A stretch of DNA of 64,000 nucleotides from Elgaria multicarinata webbii (GCF_023053635.1 NC_086192.1:8915001-8979000); one strand, 5' to 3'; positions 34,765 through 46,839 are shown, counted from the stretch's first letter. Notes: generated by a model not told the origin, from the sequence alone. A program made the numbers and translations.

Positions 34765-35120
34765 GGCCTAGCCTTCCTGCCATGTGGTGCCCTCCAAATC
34801 TCCATGACTACTACTTCCACCATCCCCAGCCAGCCTGGAGGGCACCCAACTGGGGAAGACTGCTTTGAAATGTCCTCCCCCCCGCCCAATTCCTTCCAAG
34901 CCTCCCTTGCTTTTTATGATCTCTATTAACAAGAGCGGCTTTCTTATTTCCCACCAGCCTTTTTAATTTTCCTTCAGTCCTGCTTTTCTTTCCTGAACTA
35001 GAAGAACCTTTCCCAACCTGGTATCTTCCAGGATGTTTTGGACTACACTCCCCATTATCCTGATTGTTGGCCGTGCTGGCTGGAGTTGCTGGGAGTTATA
35101 GTCCAAAAGATCTGCAAGGC
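34765..35120. mobile_element. Two hAT-like palindromic MITE copies
   Basis: ATGTGGTGCCCTCCAAATCT to GCCAGCCTGGAGGGCACCCA (34781-34853) and CCCAACCTGGTATCTTCCAG to CCAAAAGATCTGCAAGGCAC (35011-35122), both diverged members of the CCAACCTGGTGCCCTCCAG family. Confidence 0.65.
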
Positions 35121-35124
35121 ACGA

Positions 35125-35315
35125 TGCTGATCTTGAATAAAGGGGAATTGCTGTATCCAGTATTCGAGGCAGTAAGCTGTGTGTACCAGTTGCTGGGGAA
35201 CATGGGTGGGAGGGTGCTGTTGCACCATGTCCTGCCTTGTTGGTCCCTGGCTGATGGCTGATTGGCCACTGTGTGAACAGAGTGCTGGACTAGATGGACC
35301 CTGGGTCTTATGTTT
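35125..35315 (+). mobile_element. CR1-like LINE 3' end (family A)
   Basis: CAGTATTCGAGGCAGTAAGC through GAGTGCTGGACTAGATGGAC to the GGGTCTTATGTTTTGC end. Confidence 0.78.
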
Positions 35316-35319
35316 TGCA

Positions 35320-36355
35320 TGTGCTCTCTCTTTCTCTCTCATGGGATTCATGCGCTCCTACCTTCCCACTGAAGGCAATTAAAATGACATGCTCTTGGCT
35401 GCCTCCCATTCTCCAGATGAGCTCGTTGCCAGTAAAATGGCAGGTGGAGACTTAATTGCAGGTGGATATGCTTATGAATTCCCCAGTAGTGCCCAAAACC
35501 GCACCTCGCTAGAATTGTGCAACCTGTTCTATACGTCAGTCCCTCTAACGATGAACTCAGGCGGGTGAGTGACAACTCCTTCCAAGAGCAAACGCGGTGC
35601 TCCCGTGCCGACAGGAGCAGGGCCGAAATAGGGCCCCTGAGAAACAAGAAGGAGGTATCCGGCGTATTTAGGGGAACCCTGAGGTTTTCAGAAGTGCAAA
35701 ATAAGACCTAGGAGGCTGAGCATTCTCAGAAGCCTTGGGATGTTTAATGTCGGGCAGCTGGAGGAAAAGGGGACGCGAGAAGGGATGGAATGACTTGGGA
35801 GAAGAGAAATAAGAGATCAGGAAAGAACTGCAAATTTTACACGCAATTATCAATAAAATAACGATGAAACAATTTATAAAACGTAGCTAAAAATGCACAA
35901 ACCCTTTTGTAACTGGGTTGTGCTATTTTATTTGTCTGCCTTGATAACCCTTGTGTATTATTGCAAAGCAGGTTCCATTTCCGTTCACAAGTTGGCTTTT
36001 TGCCCTGCATTTTTGGCTATGTTTTATAGAGTGGGTTTTTTTTTATTGTTATGGTACTGAAATTTGTGTGTAAAAATCTGCAGTTCTTTGCTGACCTTTT
36101 ACTTCTCATTGGTTTCATTTGGCCAGGAAATTATCTCTCTGCCTTGGCCTTTTGTATCCTGGAAGAGGGCATAACTAGCTGAAACGAACCCTGAACAAGA
36201 TGGCTTCTGCTGGCATGTGAGGATATGCTGCAACATTTTGTTGCTGCTGATACCGCACATCTCTGAGTACGAATGTGTATCTCTTTGTATGCAAATGTTG
36301 TCATTGTAAATGGCTGTTGTGGTAAATTACTGCGGTATTTTACCTGGAACGGAGC
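35320..36355. other. PPM1D intron 3, no gene recognised
   Basis: Low-repeat, increasingly AT-rich intron sequence with no recognised exon or RNA gene. Confidence 0.5.
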
Positions 36356-36359
36356 TTTG

Positions 36360-36535
36360 GATACTGAGGCTGTGATCTAGTTAGCCATGGGGGACTCTGG
36401 ACCTGTCACTGTCTCTCAGCCTAACCTACCTCACAGGGTTGTTGTGAGGATAAATTGGGAGAGGAGTAGCAGCATGTAAGCACTTTGGGCTCTTTGCGAG
36501 AGGAAAAATGGATAGATACAAATGTAATCAATAGG
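36360..36535 (+). mobile_element. tRNA-derived SINE, 5'-damaged
   Basis: CTCAGCCTAACCTACCTCAC then AGGGTTGTTGTGAGGATAAA, CATGTAAGCACTTTGGGC and an ATACAAATGTAATC tail. The tRNA head is mostly lost. Confidence 0.7.
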
Positions 36536-36629
36536 GTTTTAAACAGAAGCATGAGTTCTTTGTTTTGGTCCACTGCAGCAGAAATCAATTCTCCCTTGAA
36601 CAAGGAGGTGTCTCTGCGGTAGTTAATTC

Positions 36630-36965
36630 TTACATTTATTTATTTCTAAAATGTGTAAACCGGCCTTCATCCACAAGGGATCCCGTGTTGGTAAACACAG
36701 CATTAAAAACAAACAGACAAATCCAATCTAAGAGCCACACAATTACGTGTTAAAAGTCAACTTTAAAATAGCAATTCTTCAGCCAGCCAGCCCAACAAAA
36801 ACGCAGCAATAAGTTCAGTTTTTTTTAAAAAATTTCAAATTCTAAAATGCTACAACGTTAAAAAGTTTGGGCAAAAAGAAATGTTTTCATTTGGCACTGA
36901 AAAGAGAAAAAGTTTCTCCTTTGGGGGAGGGCATTCCAAAGTTCTTGCCACGTTCCTGAGAACGT
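36630..36965 (-). mobile_element. LINE 3' end
   Basis: TTTATTTATTTCTAAAATGT tail, A-rich 3'UTR, then TTGGGGGAGGGCATTCCAAA, the reverse of an L2-type 'LWNxLP' region. Confidence 0.65.
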
Positions 36966-37037
36966 TTTAATGGGAGGGAATGATGAGATTCATATTCCAG
37001 AAAAGAAAAGAGCTTGCATTCTTATTTATTTAGTTTT

Positions 37038-37135
37038 TAAGGGTGCATTCCTGTGCATGTTTAGACAGGGGCATATAGGGAGTTGTAGGACTCCCCCCCC
37101 CCCCCCGTTTACACATGCGTAGGACTGTACCCTAA
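37038..37135. mobile_element. Palindromic MITE, shortened
   Basis: AAGGGTGCATTCCTGTGCAT mirrors ATGCGTAGGACTGTACCCT; the centre is reduced to a C tract. Family of 18576-18702. Confidence 0.72.
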
Positions 37136-37577
37136 GCGGGCTTGTCTTTGCAGGAGTTATAAGGCACGCATCCTTAATGTGCATCAGTGGTTCAGTTGAT
37201 GTGATCAGTAAAGTTGAATATGGTAAAGCTTTTTTTTGGGCTGTCCCACTTCATTCTGTGGGGAGGATATGGGAGGCTTTATATTTGAATGCTTTCCCCC
37301 CCAATAAACTCCCTGCATATAGAAAAAACAGATGTTGGGGCGAAGGCTGGTTGGAACTCTTTTTCCTGAGCTGCTAGCTTTCTGCAGGGAGGGAGGGAGG
37401 TCTTCCCCCCCCCCGTTAAGGAGCATACAGACATGCAGCCCCTGTCCTTGCAGCCTGAAGTGAATCCTGTTCAGACTGCTGTTCAGACACACTTTGAGAC
37501 AGATGCAATTAACAGCTTCCAAAGACCCCGTCCTGCAATGTTGCATTTGATCACGGTAACCTATTTCCCCCCCTTAA

Positions 37578-37955
<378 letters not shown>

Positions 37956-38054
37956 TGAACTCCATTTCAGAAGCTCTCAGGGTGGGTGGGTGAGGGTTCC
38001 AGTCGTGGGCATGGCCAAAGGCAAAATGGGCAGCCCCAGGTACCAAATATTCCA

Positions 38055-38690
38055 GTACAGTCTAGCTTAAAGCTCTTGCTGCCATTAACTTGGGGAGGAG
38101 GGTGCTGTTGCACTCATGTCCTGCCTTTGAGTTTCCCGTGGGTGGCTGGCCACTGTGTCAACAGAATGCTGGACTAGATGGACCCTAACATAATTCTGAC
38201 ATAAGAACGTAAGAAGAGCCCCGCTGGACAAGACCCAGGGTCCATCTAGTCCAGCACTCTGTTCACACAGTGGCCAACCAGCTGTCGACCAGGGACCCAC
38301 AAAGCAGGACACAAGTGCAACAGCACCCTCCCGCCCATGTTCCCCAGCAACTGGTGTGTATAGGCTTCCTGCTTCCGATACTGGAGTCAGCATACAGCCA
38401 TCAGGAGGAGTAGCCATTCTCCAGGAATCTACCCAACCCCCTTTTAAAGCCATCCAACTTGCGGTAGTGAATTCCATACTTTAACAATGCACTTTGTGCA
38501 GAAGTCTTTCCTTTTATCTGCCCTGAAGCTCCCACCATTATGGGATGATCCTGGGTTCTAGTATTCTTGGAGAGGGAGAAAAATACCTCCCTATCTAGGT
38601 TCTCCGCGCCATGTGTAATTTAGTACACCTCTGTCATGTCTCCCCTTCGCCTCCTTACGTCTGGTCCACATTGGCCCTTCTTAGGGTCTT
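38055..38690. mobile_element. Inverted pair of CR1-like 3' ends
   Basis: A + strand end (38055-38200, GAATGCTGGACTAGATGGAC) is followed at once by a minus-strand copy (38205-38690, CATCTAGTCCAGCACTCTGT through the ORF2 C-terminal region). The two 3' ends nearly touch. Confidence 0.8.
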
Positions 38691-38735
38691 AACTAAACCC
38701 TAGAAAAGGCATTTCAACCTATTAGAATGCGCAAA

Positions 38736-39159
38736 TGTAGGGGTTATTGTTGTCCCTCACTGGCACACATTCAGTATTGGCATACCATGCTGAGATGTGC
38801 TGGAACACAAGGACAACAATAATAAGATAAGGCCTTGCTAAGGAACATCTTGGCACTGGCTTACCATGCCTTGGAATGTGCTGACGCAAGAGCCACAGAA
38901 TACAATACAGTATTGAAGGCACTATGCTATGATCACGTATTTCCTTAACCCTTATATGGTATATTCATGCTGAACACACACTAACAAACATCTCCTGTGC
39001 ACGAGGTAATCATGCATTAACATGCTGTACTCAACAACCAATCATAGCTTGTACACAAGAAATGTAACCACTTAGTTCTTAATAAAACTAAGACGGGGCG
39101 ACCTGTTTGGGATGCCTCCTCTTTCATGCAGTTGGACTCCTTGCCAGTTATTTACCACA
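38736..39159 (+). mobile_element. Solo LTR (fossil) with perfect 5-bp target duplication
   Basis: It starts TGTAGGGG and ends TTTACCACA, and GCAAA flanks both sides (38731-38735 and 39160-39164). A TTATATGG box (38952), CCAAT (AACCAATCA near 39039) and AATAAA (39081-39086) lie in U3-R-U5 order in the sense direction of PPM1D. The length is 424 bp and no internal coding part is present. The intact duplication suggests it is not very old. The retrovirus class is not assigned; a 5-bp duplication fits several LTR groups. Confidence 0.8.
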
Positions 39160-39341
39160 GCAAAAGCTGGGAAGCCTTCAGCGATTGGTATATGGGGAGA
39201 GGGGGTCAGGCCAGGGAAGAAGGCGTGGCAGTATGAGGACCCCGGATTGGTAAACCAGGCGGGCCGGATGTTCTCTGCAGGCCTCAGCACCTGTGGGCTG
39301 TCAGATGGTGACTATTTCCCCTCTTCTCCGCCCTTCCCCAG

Positions 39342-39584
39342 GGAGAGCACCAACAGTCTTTGGCCAAAATGCTGGTGAACAGAGCTCTGGGCCGGTGGAG
39401 GCAGCGCATGCTTCGGGCTGATAATACCAGCGCCATCGTCATCAGCATCTCTTCGGGACGGAGCAGCCGGAGTAGCCTGGACAGCGAGGAGGAGCTGTGC
39501 TTCAACCTGGCGGAGGGCCCGGCTTACAGCAGCCCCGAAATGTGGACGATGACGCCTTCGCGCTGCTCCACTCCGCCGGTCAAG
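39342..39584 (+). CDS. PPM1D: PPM1D exon 5: end of PP2C domain
   Basis: This 243-bp exon is in phase 0 at both ends and encodes residues 313-393. It starts [20 protein letters not shown] and includes [13 protein letters not shown], whose Asp339 corresponds to human Asp366, the last metal-binding aspartate. The PP2C fold ends soon after. The rest is an acidic, serine-rich linker ending [12 protein letters not shown], as in human. The donor GTAAAA is weaker than the others. A solo LTR ends about 180 bp upstream of this exon. Confidence 0.95.
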
Positions 39585-39757
39585 GTAAAAACACCGCTGA
39601 CGATGTCGTCGGGCTAACGTTAGAGCATCGGCGCGGGACATCAGTGGCCAGGGCTTCAAGCAGGGGCCACCGTTTGGACACAGAATTAAGGAAAAAGTCT
39701 CTATTAGCCTGGCGCCCTCCGGATATGTTGTACTACAACTCCCATCTCCCCCTAGCT

Positions 39758-39870
39758 CAGCCTTCCTCAACCTGGGGCGCTCCAGATGTGTTGGACTGCA
39801 TCTCCCAGAATGCCCCATTCTGGGAGATGCAGTCCAACACATCTGGAGCGCCCCAGGTCGAGGAAGGCTG
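39758..39870. mobile_element. Palindromic hAT-type MITE, perfect 8-bp duplication, nested
   Basis: CAGCCTTCCTCAACCTGGGG mirrors the right arm ending GAGGAAGGCTG. CCCTAGCT flanks both sides exactly (39750-39757 and 39871-39878). It sits inside an older related MITE spanning about 39705-39915. Confidence 0.9.
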
Positions 39871-40191
39871 CCCTAGCTGGTAGGAATTGTGGTTTGACGC
39901 ATCTGGAGGTCTCTGAATAGGAGAAGGCTGGTCTACAGAAGAGATGTGGAGACCTGGGGGAATGGGGAGGACGTACAGAAAAAAATGGGGGTGGGTGGGG
40001 GAGGAAACCCAGAAAAATTAAGGGGGAATTGGGTGGATGGGGAACTGATTTCCCCCCCCCCCAATTTTTTCTGTTTGTGTTCCACTCCCCCCCGCAATCT
40101 TTCACACCTCTGAGAGTGACGAACAGGCTGCGCTATGGTCCTAAAAGGAAAGCTGTTCTTGGCATGATGTAAGAAGCTCTCTGTGCCTGGC

Positions 40192-40410
40192 CATCATCAT
40201 CATCATCATCATCATCATCATTATTTTCTTTATTACGTTTATACCCTGACTTCTTTCCTCTTGCAAGGTGACTTGAACAGCTAGATGGCGGCTTACTAAT
40301 AGTTAACCTGGTCAGACGGTGGCTTACTTGAATGGTTGGTTACTAATAGCTTCCCTGGTTAAATGGCAGCTTACAAATAGTTCACCTGGTTAGAGGGTGG
40401 TTTGCTAATT
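40192..40410 (+). repeat. (ATC)n and ~40-bp imperfect minisatellite
   Basis: Nine or so ATC triplets (40192-40220) are followed by about four diverged units of GGCGGCTTACTAATAGTTAA, then CCTGGT, to 40410. Confidence 0.7.
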
Positions 40411-41125
40411 GCCGTTGGCCGTTGCGGTTAGGGCAGCAGCGAACTCGGGCGTAAGCCTGGGATTGTCAATCAGGACCACTTTGGGGCTGAGGCTGTTCGG
40501 AATTGAATGGTGCTGAAGGGCCAAAGGGGTTGGCTCCGGCCGCCAGTCATTGCTTGAGCTGGCGTGGTGGTACAAAGGCCTCTTTAACCTCTGTCTCAGT
40601 GTGAATAGCAACAGACGCTTTGGGAAAGGGTTAGGTCTTCCTTTACAGACTGGCTGTTAAAGAGCCTTTTACCTGTGCATTAGTTTGCACGGGAGAAGGT
40701 GGGTGAGGCGCATAATAATGGGAAAAGGGATCAGTGGGGTCAGGAGATTTTCTGAACGTGGGAGGACTTGTGGGAAGAGCACGTAAAGGCCCGTACAAGA
40801 TCAACTTTGCTCCATCCCACAACAGGTCGGCCAGCCCCCTGGGAGCGCCACACAGAGCCAGGAGATCCTGCTGAATGGGGTGAGCTGTGGGGGAGGGAGA
40901 ATCCCCCCCCAAATTAGCAGAGGGACTTTCTGCCAATGGAGCCCTCCCTCTCACAGAAGGCAGATCTTGGATCCAACCCACAATCTCGGTTTTAGCCAGT
41001 TCGGTCACCTCCTTAGACGTGGTAGAAGTGATGATCAATTAATGGCGGATTCATGTGACGGTGCTCTATTTCACAAACTAATGCAGTAACATATAACACC
41101 TTACATGTTACCAAATGCTTAGGAC
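40410..41125. other. PPM1D intron 5, no gene recognised
   Basis: Unique-looking sequence. A 131-codon minus frame at 40643-41038 shows no family pattern. Confidence 0.45.
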
Positions 41126-41129
41126 TAGA

Positions 41130-41577
41130 GGAAAGGATGATCAGGGGTCTGGAAACAAAGCCCTATGAAGAGAGACTGAAAGAACTGGGCCTGTTTAGCC
41201 TGGAGAAGAGGAGATTGAGGGGAGACATGATAGCACTCTTCAAATACTTGAAAGGTTGTCACACAGAGGAGGGCCAGGATCTCTTCTTGATCCTTCCAGA
41301 GTGCAGGACACGGAATAACGGGCTGAAGTTATAGGAAGTCAGATTCTGGCTGGACATCAGGAAAAACTTCCTGACTGTTAGAGCAGTACGACAGTGGAAA
41401 CAGTTACCTAGGGAGGTTGTGGGCTCTCCCACACTAGAGGCCTTCAAGAGGCAGCTGGACAACCATCTGTCAAGTATGCTTTAGGGTGGATTCCTGCATT
41501 GAGCAGGGGGTTGGACTCGATGGCCTTCTAGGCCCCTTCCAACTCTACTACTGTGTGATCCTATGATTCTATGAAAG
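41130..41577 (+). mobile_element. CR1 LINE 3' end (family B)
   Basis: Encodes [20 protein letters not shown], then [20 protein letters not shown], with the rest decayed, and ends in TGATCCTATGATTCTATG. Confidence 0.9.
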
Positions 41578-41584
41578 AATGCTC

Positions 41585-41830
41585 CAGGTGGACTTCACTG
41601 GGAAGAGTGTACCATTGTGGCGTAGGGGGCACCACCGAGAAGGTCCTCTCCCTTGTGGCCATCCTCCAAATCCCCTTGGAGGAGCTGCTTGGAGGAAGGC
41701 CTCAGATGATGATTGTAGCGCACAGGCGGGTTAATACCAGGAGAGGCGTTCCGTTAGGAATTGCGGTTCTCAGCCCATGTAAGACTTTGTAGGTCAAGCC
41801 CAGAACCTTGACTTGGGATCAGAAGTATAT
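41585..41830 (-). mobile_element. L2-type LINE ORF2 fragment
   Basis: Reverse of the C-terminal region (GGGGGCACCACCGAGAAGGT is its APxLW stretch), with no tail left. It abuts the CR1 end. Confidence 0.7.
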
Positions 41831-41889
41831 TGGCATTCAGCGCTAGACCCTTCTCCACAAGGTTCAGGGACACTTGCTTAGCACATATG

Positions 41890-42185
41890 GCTTTACAATA
41901 ATTGGAGAAATTCAAGATCTCTTAGCCATGGAAGATAAAAATTTAGAGGAAGCATCTCTTCGCTTTGGAGAGGTCAGGGAGAAACAATCAGAGATATTTC
42001 CAGTCTCTCTCATGGCCTGCTTAAGAGAGACCGTTTTTACAATTGTTGGAGCAACACAGTATCTGTTAGTCGTGGAAGTGATAAACAGAACTTCTCCGTT
42101 CAGAGGAAGCATCGCTTTGCTTAGGAGAAGTTGTGGACAAACAATCAGGGATGATTGCCTGGCTCTCCCACGTCCTGCTTGGAGG
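41890..42185 (+). repeat. Diverged tandem duplication, ~145-bp unit
   Basis: ACAATAATTGGAGAAATTCA (about 41894) and ACAATTGTTGGAGCAACACA (about 42038) start two alignable units that share AGAGGAAGCATC and AAACAATCAG blocks. It is the source of open frames on both strands but is not recognised as a gene. Confidence 0.6.
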
Positions 42186-42189
42186 AGTC

Positions 42190-43605
42190 TGATCGACATC
42201 CGAGTCAGAGCTACCCTGTCCCTTAAAACGGAGGGCAAACACAAGTGTCTCATTTTTAGCACCGTTGCTGCATTCAGTCCAGATGTGCTCCCTCTTTTCA
42301 GGCTCCGGTCCTGAGAAAAGCTCTGCTGGTTTCTGGCCTTCGCACACTGATTGGCTAGCCCCCACCCCCGGGATGTTGCCAGGAAAGCCCCCACCTCCCC
42401 ATCCCGGGTTTTGTGCGTTAGACAGCGGCTTCATTTCTCATCCAAACAATCTCAAATGACATCAATTAATGGGCATGCTCCCGCAAGCCGTCCCGAACCA
42501 ATGGGAAAAAGTCCCCCTGCCCTTAAGCTTCATTGCCATGAAAGGTCGTTGCAGGCAGAGTTAACCTTTCCCTCCCGAGCTGCAATCCCCCTTGAACTTT
42601 TTCCCCCTTGCATGGCAATTAAGCTGAAGAAAAACACCCCATACACCTTCCAACGGATGCTCAGAGCTCTGCAGAATAGATCCCGGCCCTGGGAAATGAA
42701 TTCTGGGCCAGGGTTCCAGGCCTAGCAAGGGCCCTATACGGTCGGTATGTGGAGCTACCTCTGTTCCTGTTCCTCTGAGGTTGGGGGTCACCCGGCTTGG
42801 ATTCTGCATCAGGAGTGAACCCATGACCACACCCCCACCCTCCGTCAACTCGCCACAGGCGAGCAGCTGCTTACAAGCCGTACGAAAGCAGCCTCAGTGC
42901 CCTGTGTTGGAAAAAAACATCACAAAACAAACCCCAACGATTTGTCATCTGTCCACTTTTTCTTTCTTTTCATGACGGCGAGGCAGATTTGGTGGCTTCG
43001 TTTTCATCACTGAGCGAAGAAAAGTTTGATAGGACAAGATATTATCTCCGCCCCGCCCGCCCCCTCCAGTTTTATTTTTTTTCGCCGTTTCTGTCGGAAC
43101 GTGAGCCGTGGCTAGCCTTCTGGAAGCCCTTTGTGGGAGGGGAGAGGAATGCTGGCAATTACCGCGACGGGCTTTCAATCGCTCTCGCTCCTTTGATGTT
43201 CCCCGGAGTCTTTTGAATAACGCTCCTTTTGGCAAAGTGAAATGGAAAAACAGAGAGTATTTAAAGCTCTGTACAGATGCAGCTAATAGGAGGTGGGCTT
43301 TTCCCTCCCAATCTCTTTGCCTTTCATTCCCTTTTTATGGCCGTTCTCTCTCTGTCTTCCTTTCCCTTTTGTGCTGCCTGCTTTCTTGATCTCCTCTACT
43401 TTCTCTCTTGAACTCTCTTGGCTTCCCCTTTTGCAAATGCCTTTTCTCTTTCACTTCTCTTCCTCCTTTCTCTTTTGCTCTCGTCTTTCTCTCCCTCATT
43501 TTTCTCTTTTGCTCTCCTCCCTCCCCGCTCTCGTTTCTGTCCTTCCTTCTCAGGAAACAATTGCAGGAAACCGCATGAGCATCCTTTGGAAAGGCGATCA
43601 GTCAG
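42190..43605. other. PPM1D intron 5, no gene recognised
   Basis: Low-repeat sequence followed by a strongly pyrimidine-rich stretch (about 43290-43560, TTCTCT/CCTTTT). Confidence 0.5.
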
Positions 43606-43608
43606 TCA

Positions 43609-43885
43609 TGTAGAACCATAGAATCGCAGAGTTGGAAGGGGCCTCTAAGGCCATCAAGTCCAACCCCCTGCTCAATGCAGGAACCCACCTTAAAGCATCC
43701 CTGACAGATGGCTGTCCGGCTGCCTCTTGAAGGCCTCTAGTTTGGGAGAGGAGTGGTTCACAGTTTTTTCATAAAATCATGGAATAGTAGAGTTGGAAGG
43801 GTTCTCTTAAGGCCATCAAGTCCAACCCCCTGCTCAATGCAGGAATCCACCCTAAAGCATCCCTGACAGGTGGCTGTCCGGATGC
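43609..43885 (-). mobile_element. Two CR1 3' tails (family B) in tandem
   Basis: AGAACCATAGAATCGCAGAG (43611) and CATAAAATCATGGAATAGTA (43770) each start a copy of GAGTTGGAAGGG, then CCAACCCCCTGCTCAATGCA. The first runs further into ORF2. Confidence 0.82.
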
Positions 43886-44144
43886 ATGTTTGGAGGGGAT
43901 AAAGGAACAGGGCTGTGGATTACGCTGTGTTTGGGGAAGAAAGAAACCGGAAGATATACTGATCCATAATTACACTCAATGCCAGCTTTACGTTTTTGAG
44001 GACTGCTCCTCTCCCAGTGAATCTAGCTTCTGGCCACCATTGTCACCAGCTGCTGCTGCTCCTCAATCCTCTTTCTCCTCCTTTACTACCAGTGGGTTGC
44101 AAAACGGCCAATGTACCTGCAGGCATTTTGAGCCCTTGAAATGC

Positions 44145-44370
44145 TCTGGGTCAGCCTTCCCCCACTAAGTGCCCTGCATATGTCTTGGGCAGCAACTCCA
44201 GGGATGATGGGAGCTGTAGTCCAAAATGAATGGAGTGTACCCAGCTGGGGAACATGGGCAGGAGGGCTTTCCTGTGGTCGGCCGCTGTGTGAACAGAACG
44301 CTGGACTGGGTGGACCCTCGGTCTGTTCCAGCCGGGCTCCTCTTAACGTTGCTCTGGGTGGCTGCTCTGG
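44145..44370. mobile_element. hAT-like MITE joined to CR1-like tail
   Basis: TCCAGGGATGATGGGAGCTG belongs to the CCAACCTGGTGCCCTCCAG MITE family. GCTGGGGAACATGGGCAGGA to CAGCCGGGCTCCTCTTAACG is a shortened family A CR1-like end. Confidence 0.6.
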
Positions 44371-45019
44371 GCAAATGCGAGGTGTTGTCGTTCCGTATCC
44401 TCTGAGTAATCTGGTGCCCTCTGTCCTCCAACAGAGAACCTGTCTGTGTAGAAGGAGGAGAGGCAAGAGGGCACGAGGCAAGACGTGGGGCGGACCGAGG
44501 TGGGGCCTCCTTGGATCAATGAAAGTAATGATTCAGAGGCTGAGAAAAGGACGTTGGCGCAGAGGAGAATAAAGGCAGTAGCACCACAGCTTGAGTACCG
44601 TTGTGTGTTTTTGAGGGGCGGGCTTTAGGGGTGGGGCGGGGGGCTTGTCCCGCAAAGGGAAAAATAGGTCAGCACACGGAGAAGCAGGCGCTTGGAATTA
44701 ACGGGTGGGGGCACCTTTCCCCCGTGCCGCAACAGCGTCCATGATGCGTCGGCGACAGAAGATGGAAGACTGAGCCGGGGGGGGGGGGGGTTTCTCGTGA
44801 GCCAGATGGAGCCCTCCTCGTGAGGAATGGGCGACTTGGGAGCACAGCAAGGCAACCAAATAAATAGGCCAAGGCTCTCTCTCCAGTCTGGGAGCAAACC
44901 AGGACGTAAAGAGGAGAAGGAGGGGGGGGGGAATGCACACACACAAAGGTATGAGGAACTCCTTTCTGCCTGGCCGTGAGCTGGCCTCCCCCTCCTTTCT
45001 CCCTTTAGTAATAATCAAA

Positions 45020-45175
45020 CTGTATTTATTTTATTTATGTGTGACATTTCTAAACTGCTGCTTATAATAAAACCCTTCCACGGTTCACAAGAAATACATT
45101 TTAATTACAATACGAAAAACTCAACATTAAAAGCACGGAATTAAAACAACAGGAAAAGCAATTCAAGGATTGTTT
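45020..45175 (-). mobile_element. LINE 3' tail
   Basis: TATTTATTTTATTTATGTGT, then AAACTGCTGCTTATAATAAA and A-rich sequence. It is an older tail than the main L2 group. Confidence 0.6.
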
Positions 45176-45514
45176 TTCATTATTTGCATTATTATTATTA
45201 TTATTAATTGAAAAGCCAAGCTGTCAGCATCCTCCATTCTAGCACCGTCCAGATGCTTTGGACTACAGCTCCCAGCATTCCTGGCCATTGGACATGCCGG
45301 CTGTGGCTGGTGGGAGTTGAAGTCGAAAGACTCAGGCTGTTCTAGCGTGAGGAAGAAACGGAATGTAGGGTGTGGCTATGCAAATTGAGTGGGTGTGGCT
45401 ATGCAGATTCTCAATAGGTTCCGCCTCCACCCCAACAAGGTCCCAGAATGCACCTGTGGAATGGATGCCATTAGTTCCTATGGAGAAATGGCATATTTAG
45501 CGATATGGTGATGG

Positions 45515-45834
45515 TAGGGTGACCATATGAAAAGGAGGACCGGGCTTCTGTATCTTTAGCAGTTGCATAGAAAAGGGAATTTCAGCAGGTGTCATTTGTA
45601 TGCATGCAGCACCTGGTGAAATTCCCTCTTCATCACAACAGTTAAAGCTGCAGGAGCTATACTAGAGTGACCAGATACAAAAGAGGGCAGGGCTCCTGCA
45701 GCTTGAACTGTTGTGATGAAGAAGGAATTTCACTAGGTGCTGCATGCATACAAATGACACCTGCTGAAATACCCTTTTCTATGCAACTGTTAAAGATACA
45801 GGAGCCCTGTCCTCCTTTCCACAGGGTCACCCTA
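45515..45834. mobile_element. Foldback MITE (TAGGGTGACC family), whole
   Basis: A 320-bp hairpin from TAGGGTGACCATATGAAAAG to GGTCACCCTA, with the centre near 45665. It is the most complete copy in the window. Confidence 0.87.
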
Positions 45835-46835
45835 GTGATGCTGAAACCAGAACCTGCCATTTATGGGGTGGCTTAGGATCCATTTTTGGGGGACGCCGCA
45901 GGGTAGAGGATCCTTGACACGCAACCCTTCTCACACACATACACACACACACACACACGGAGTCAGTCTGTCCTTGTTGTAATAAGGGGCATTTTTCCTA
46001 CCAGGCTTCACTGCCCCCATATTTATATCCCGCCTTTCCATCCCTCAGACAGCAACCTCAAGTATAAAGCAGAAATCGCTGTATTGTTCTTACAATTGTG
46101 ATAATATTCAGTTGTTTCTAAAGTGCCAAGTAGTGATCAAATCAAATTGACTCATTTAAAAAATAAAAATCCACACAACCACCTTGTAAGGTAGGACGGA
46201 TGCCAGTATTTCTCCCCTCCCCCAACTTTACAGACGCAGGGTGTGGGAAACTGAGGCCCGCTTAAGGCCCACTCGTGAGTGGGTGTGTGGGCGGAGCAAC
46301 TTGAATCGGGGGCGGGGCTTGTGCCTTGGTTGACCGCTGGCTCCCGCAGCCGCGATTCTTTAATTATTGCTAGCTTGGGGAAAGACCTCCTCAACCGTAC
46401 TGCTCAAACCTCTGCCCTGAACTAGGATTTCTCAGAACTAAAACACCTCATACCAGATAACCCGTTTTGAGTGCTCCTCAGAAACCTTGGAAAGAGAGAG
46501 CGTAAATGTGGGAAAAAAAATTCCCGGGCAGCTGCTGAACTGGTTTTTCCAGACCTTCTTGCTAATGTTTAACCTACGTCTACCTCCCGCTGCAGTTTGA
46601 AACGCTTGAAAATAAGCAGATGTTTAAGGCCCGGCTTGTACCGGTCTATTACTCTTCATGCCGGTCACTGAATTGGGAGAGGAGGCAGATGTAACTTCTT
46701 TTAATCTGTCCCCCTCCCTCCGTACATTTATGTCTCTCCCACCTCTCTAGTTCTGGGGCACCTCTGAGATCTTGCTTTCTAAGAGCGTGGAGCCAGGGAG
46801 AAGGCCATTCCACTATTCAGACCAGCCTTCCCTAA
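45835..46835. other. PPM1D intron 5, no gene recognised
   Basis: An (AC)n run at 45936-45958, otherwise unique-looking. No exon is recognised. Confidence 0.5.
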
Positions 46836-46839
46836 CTTT

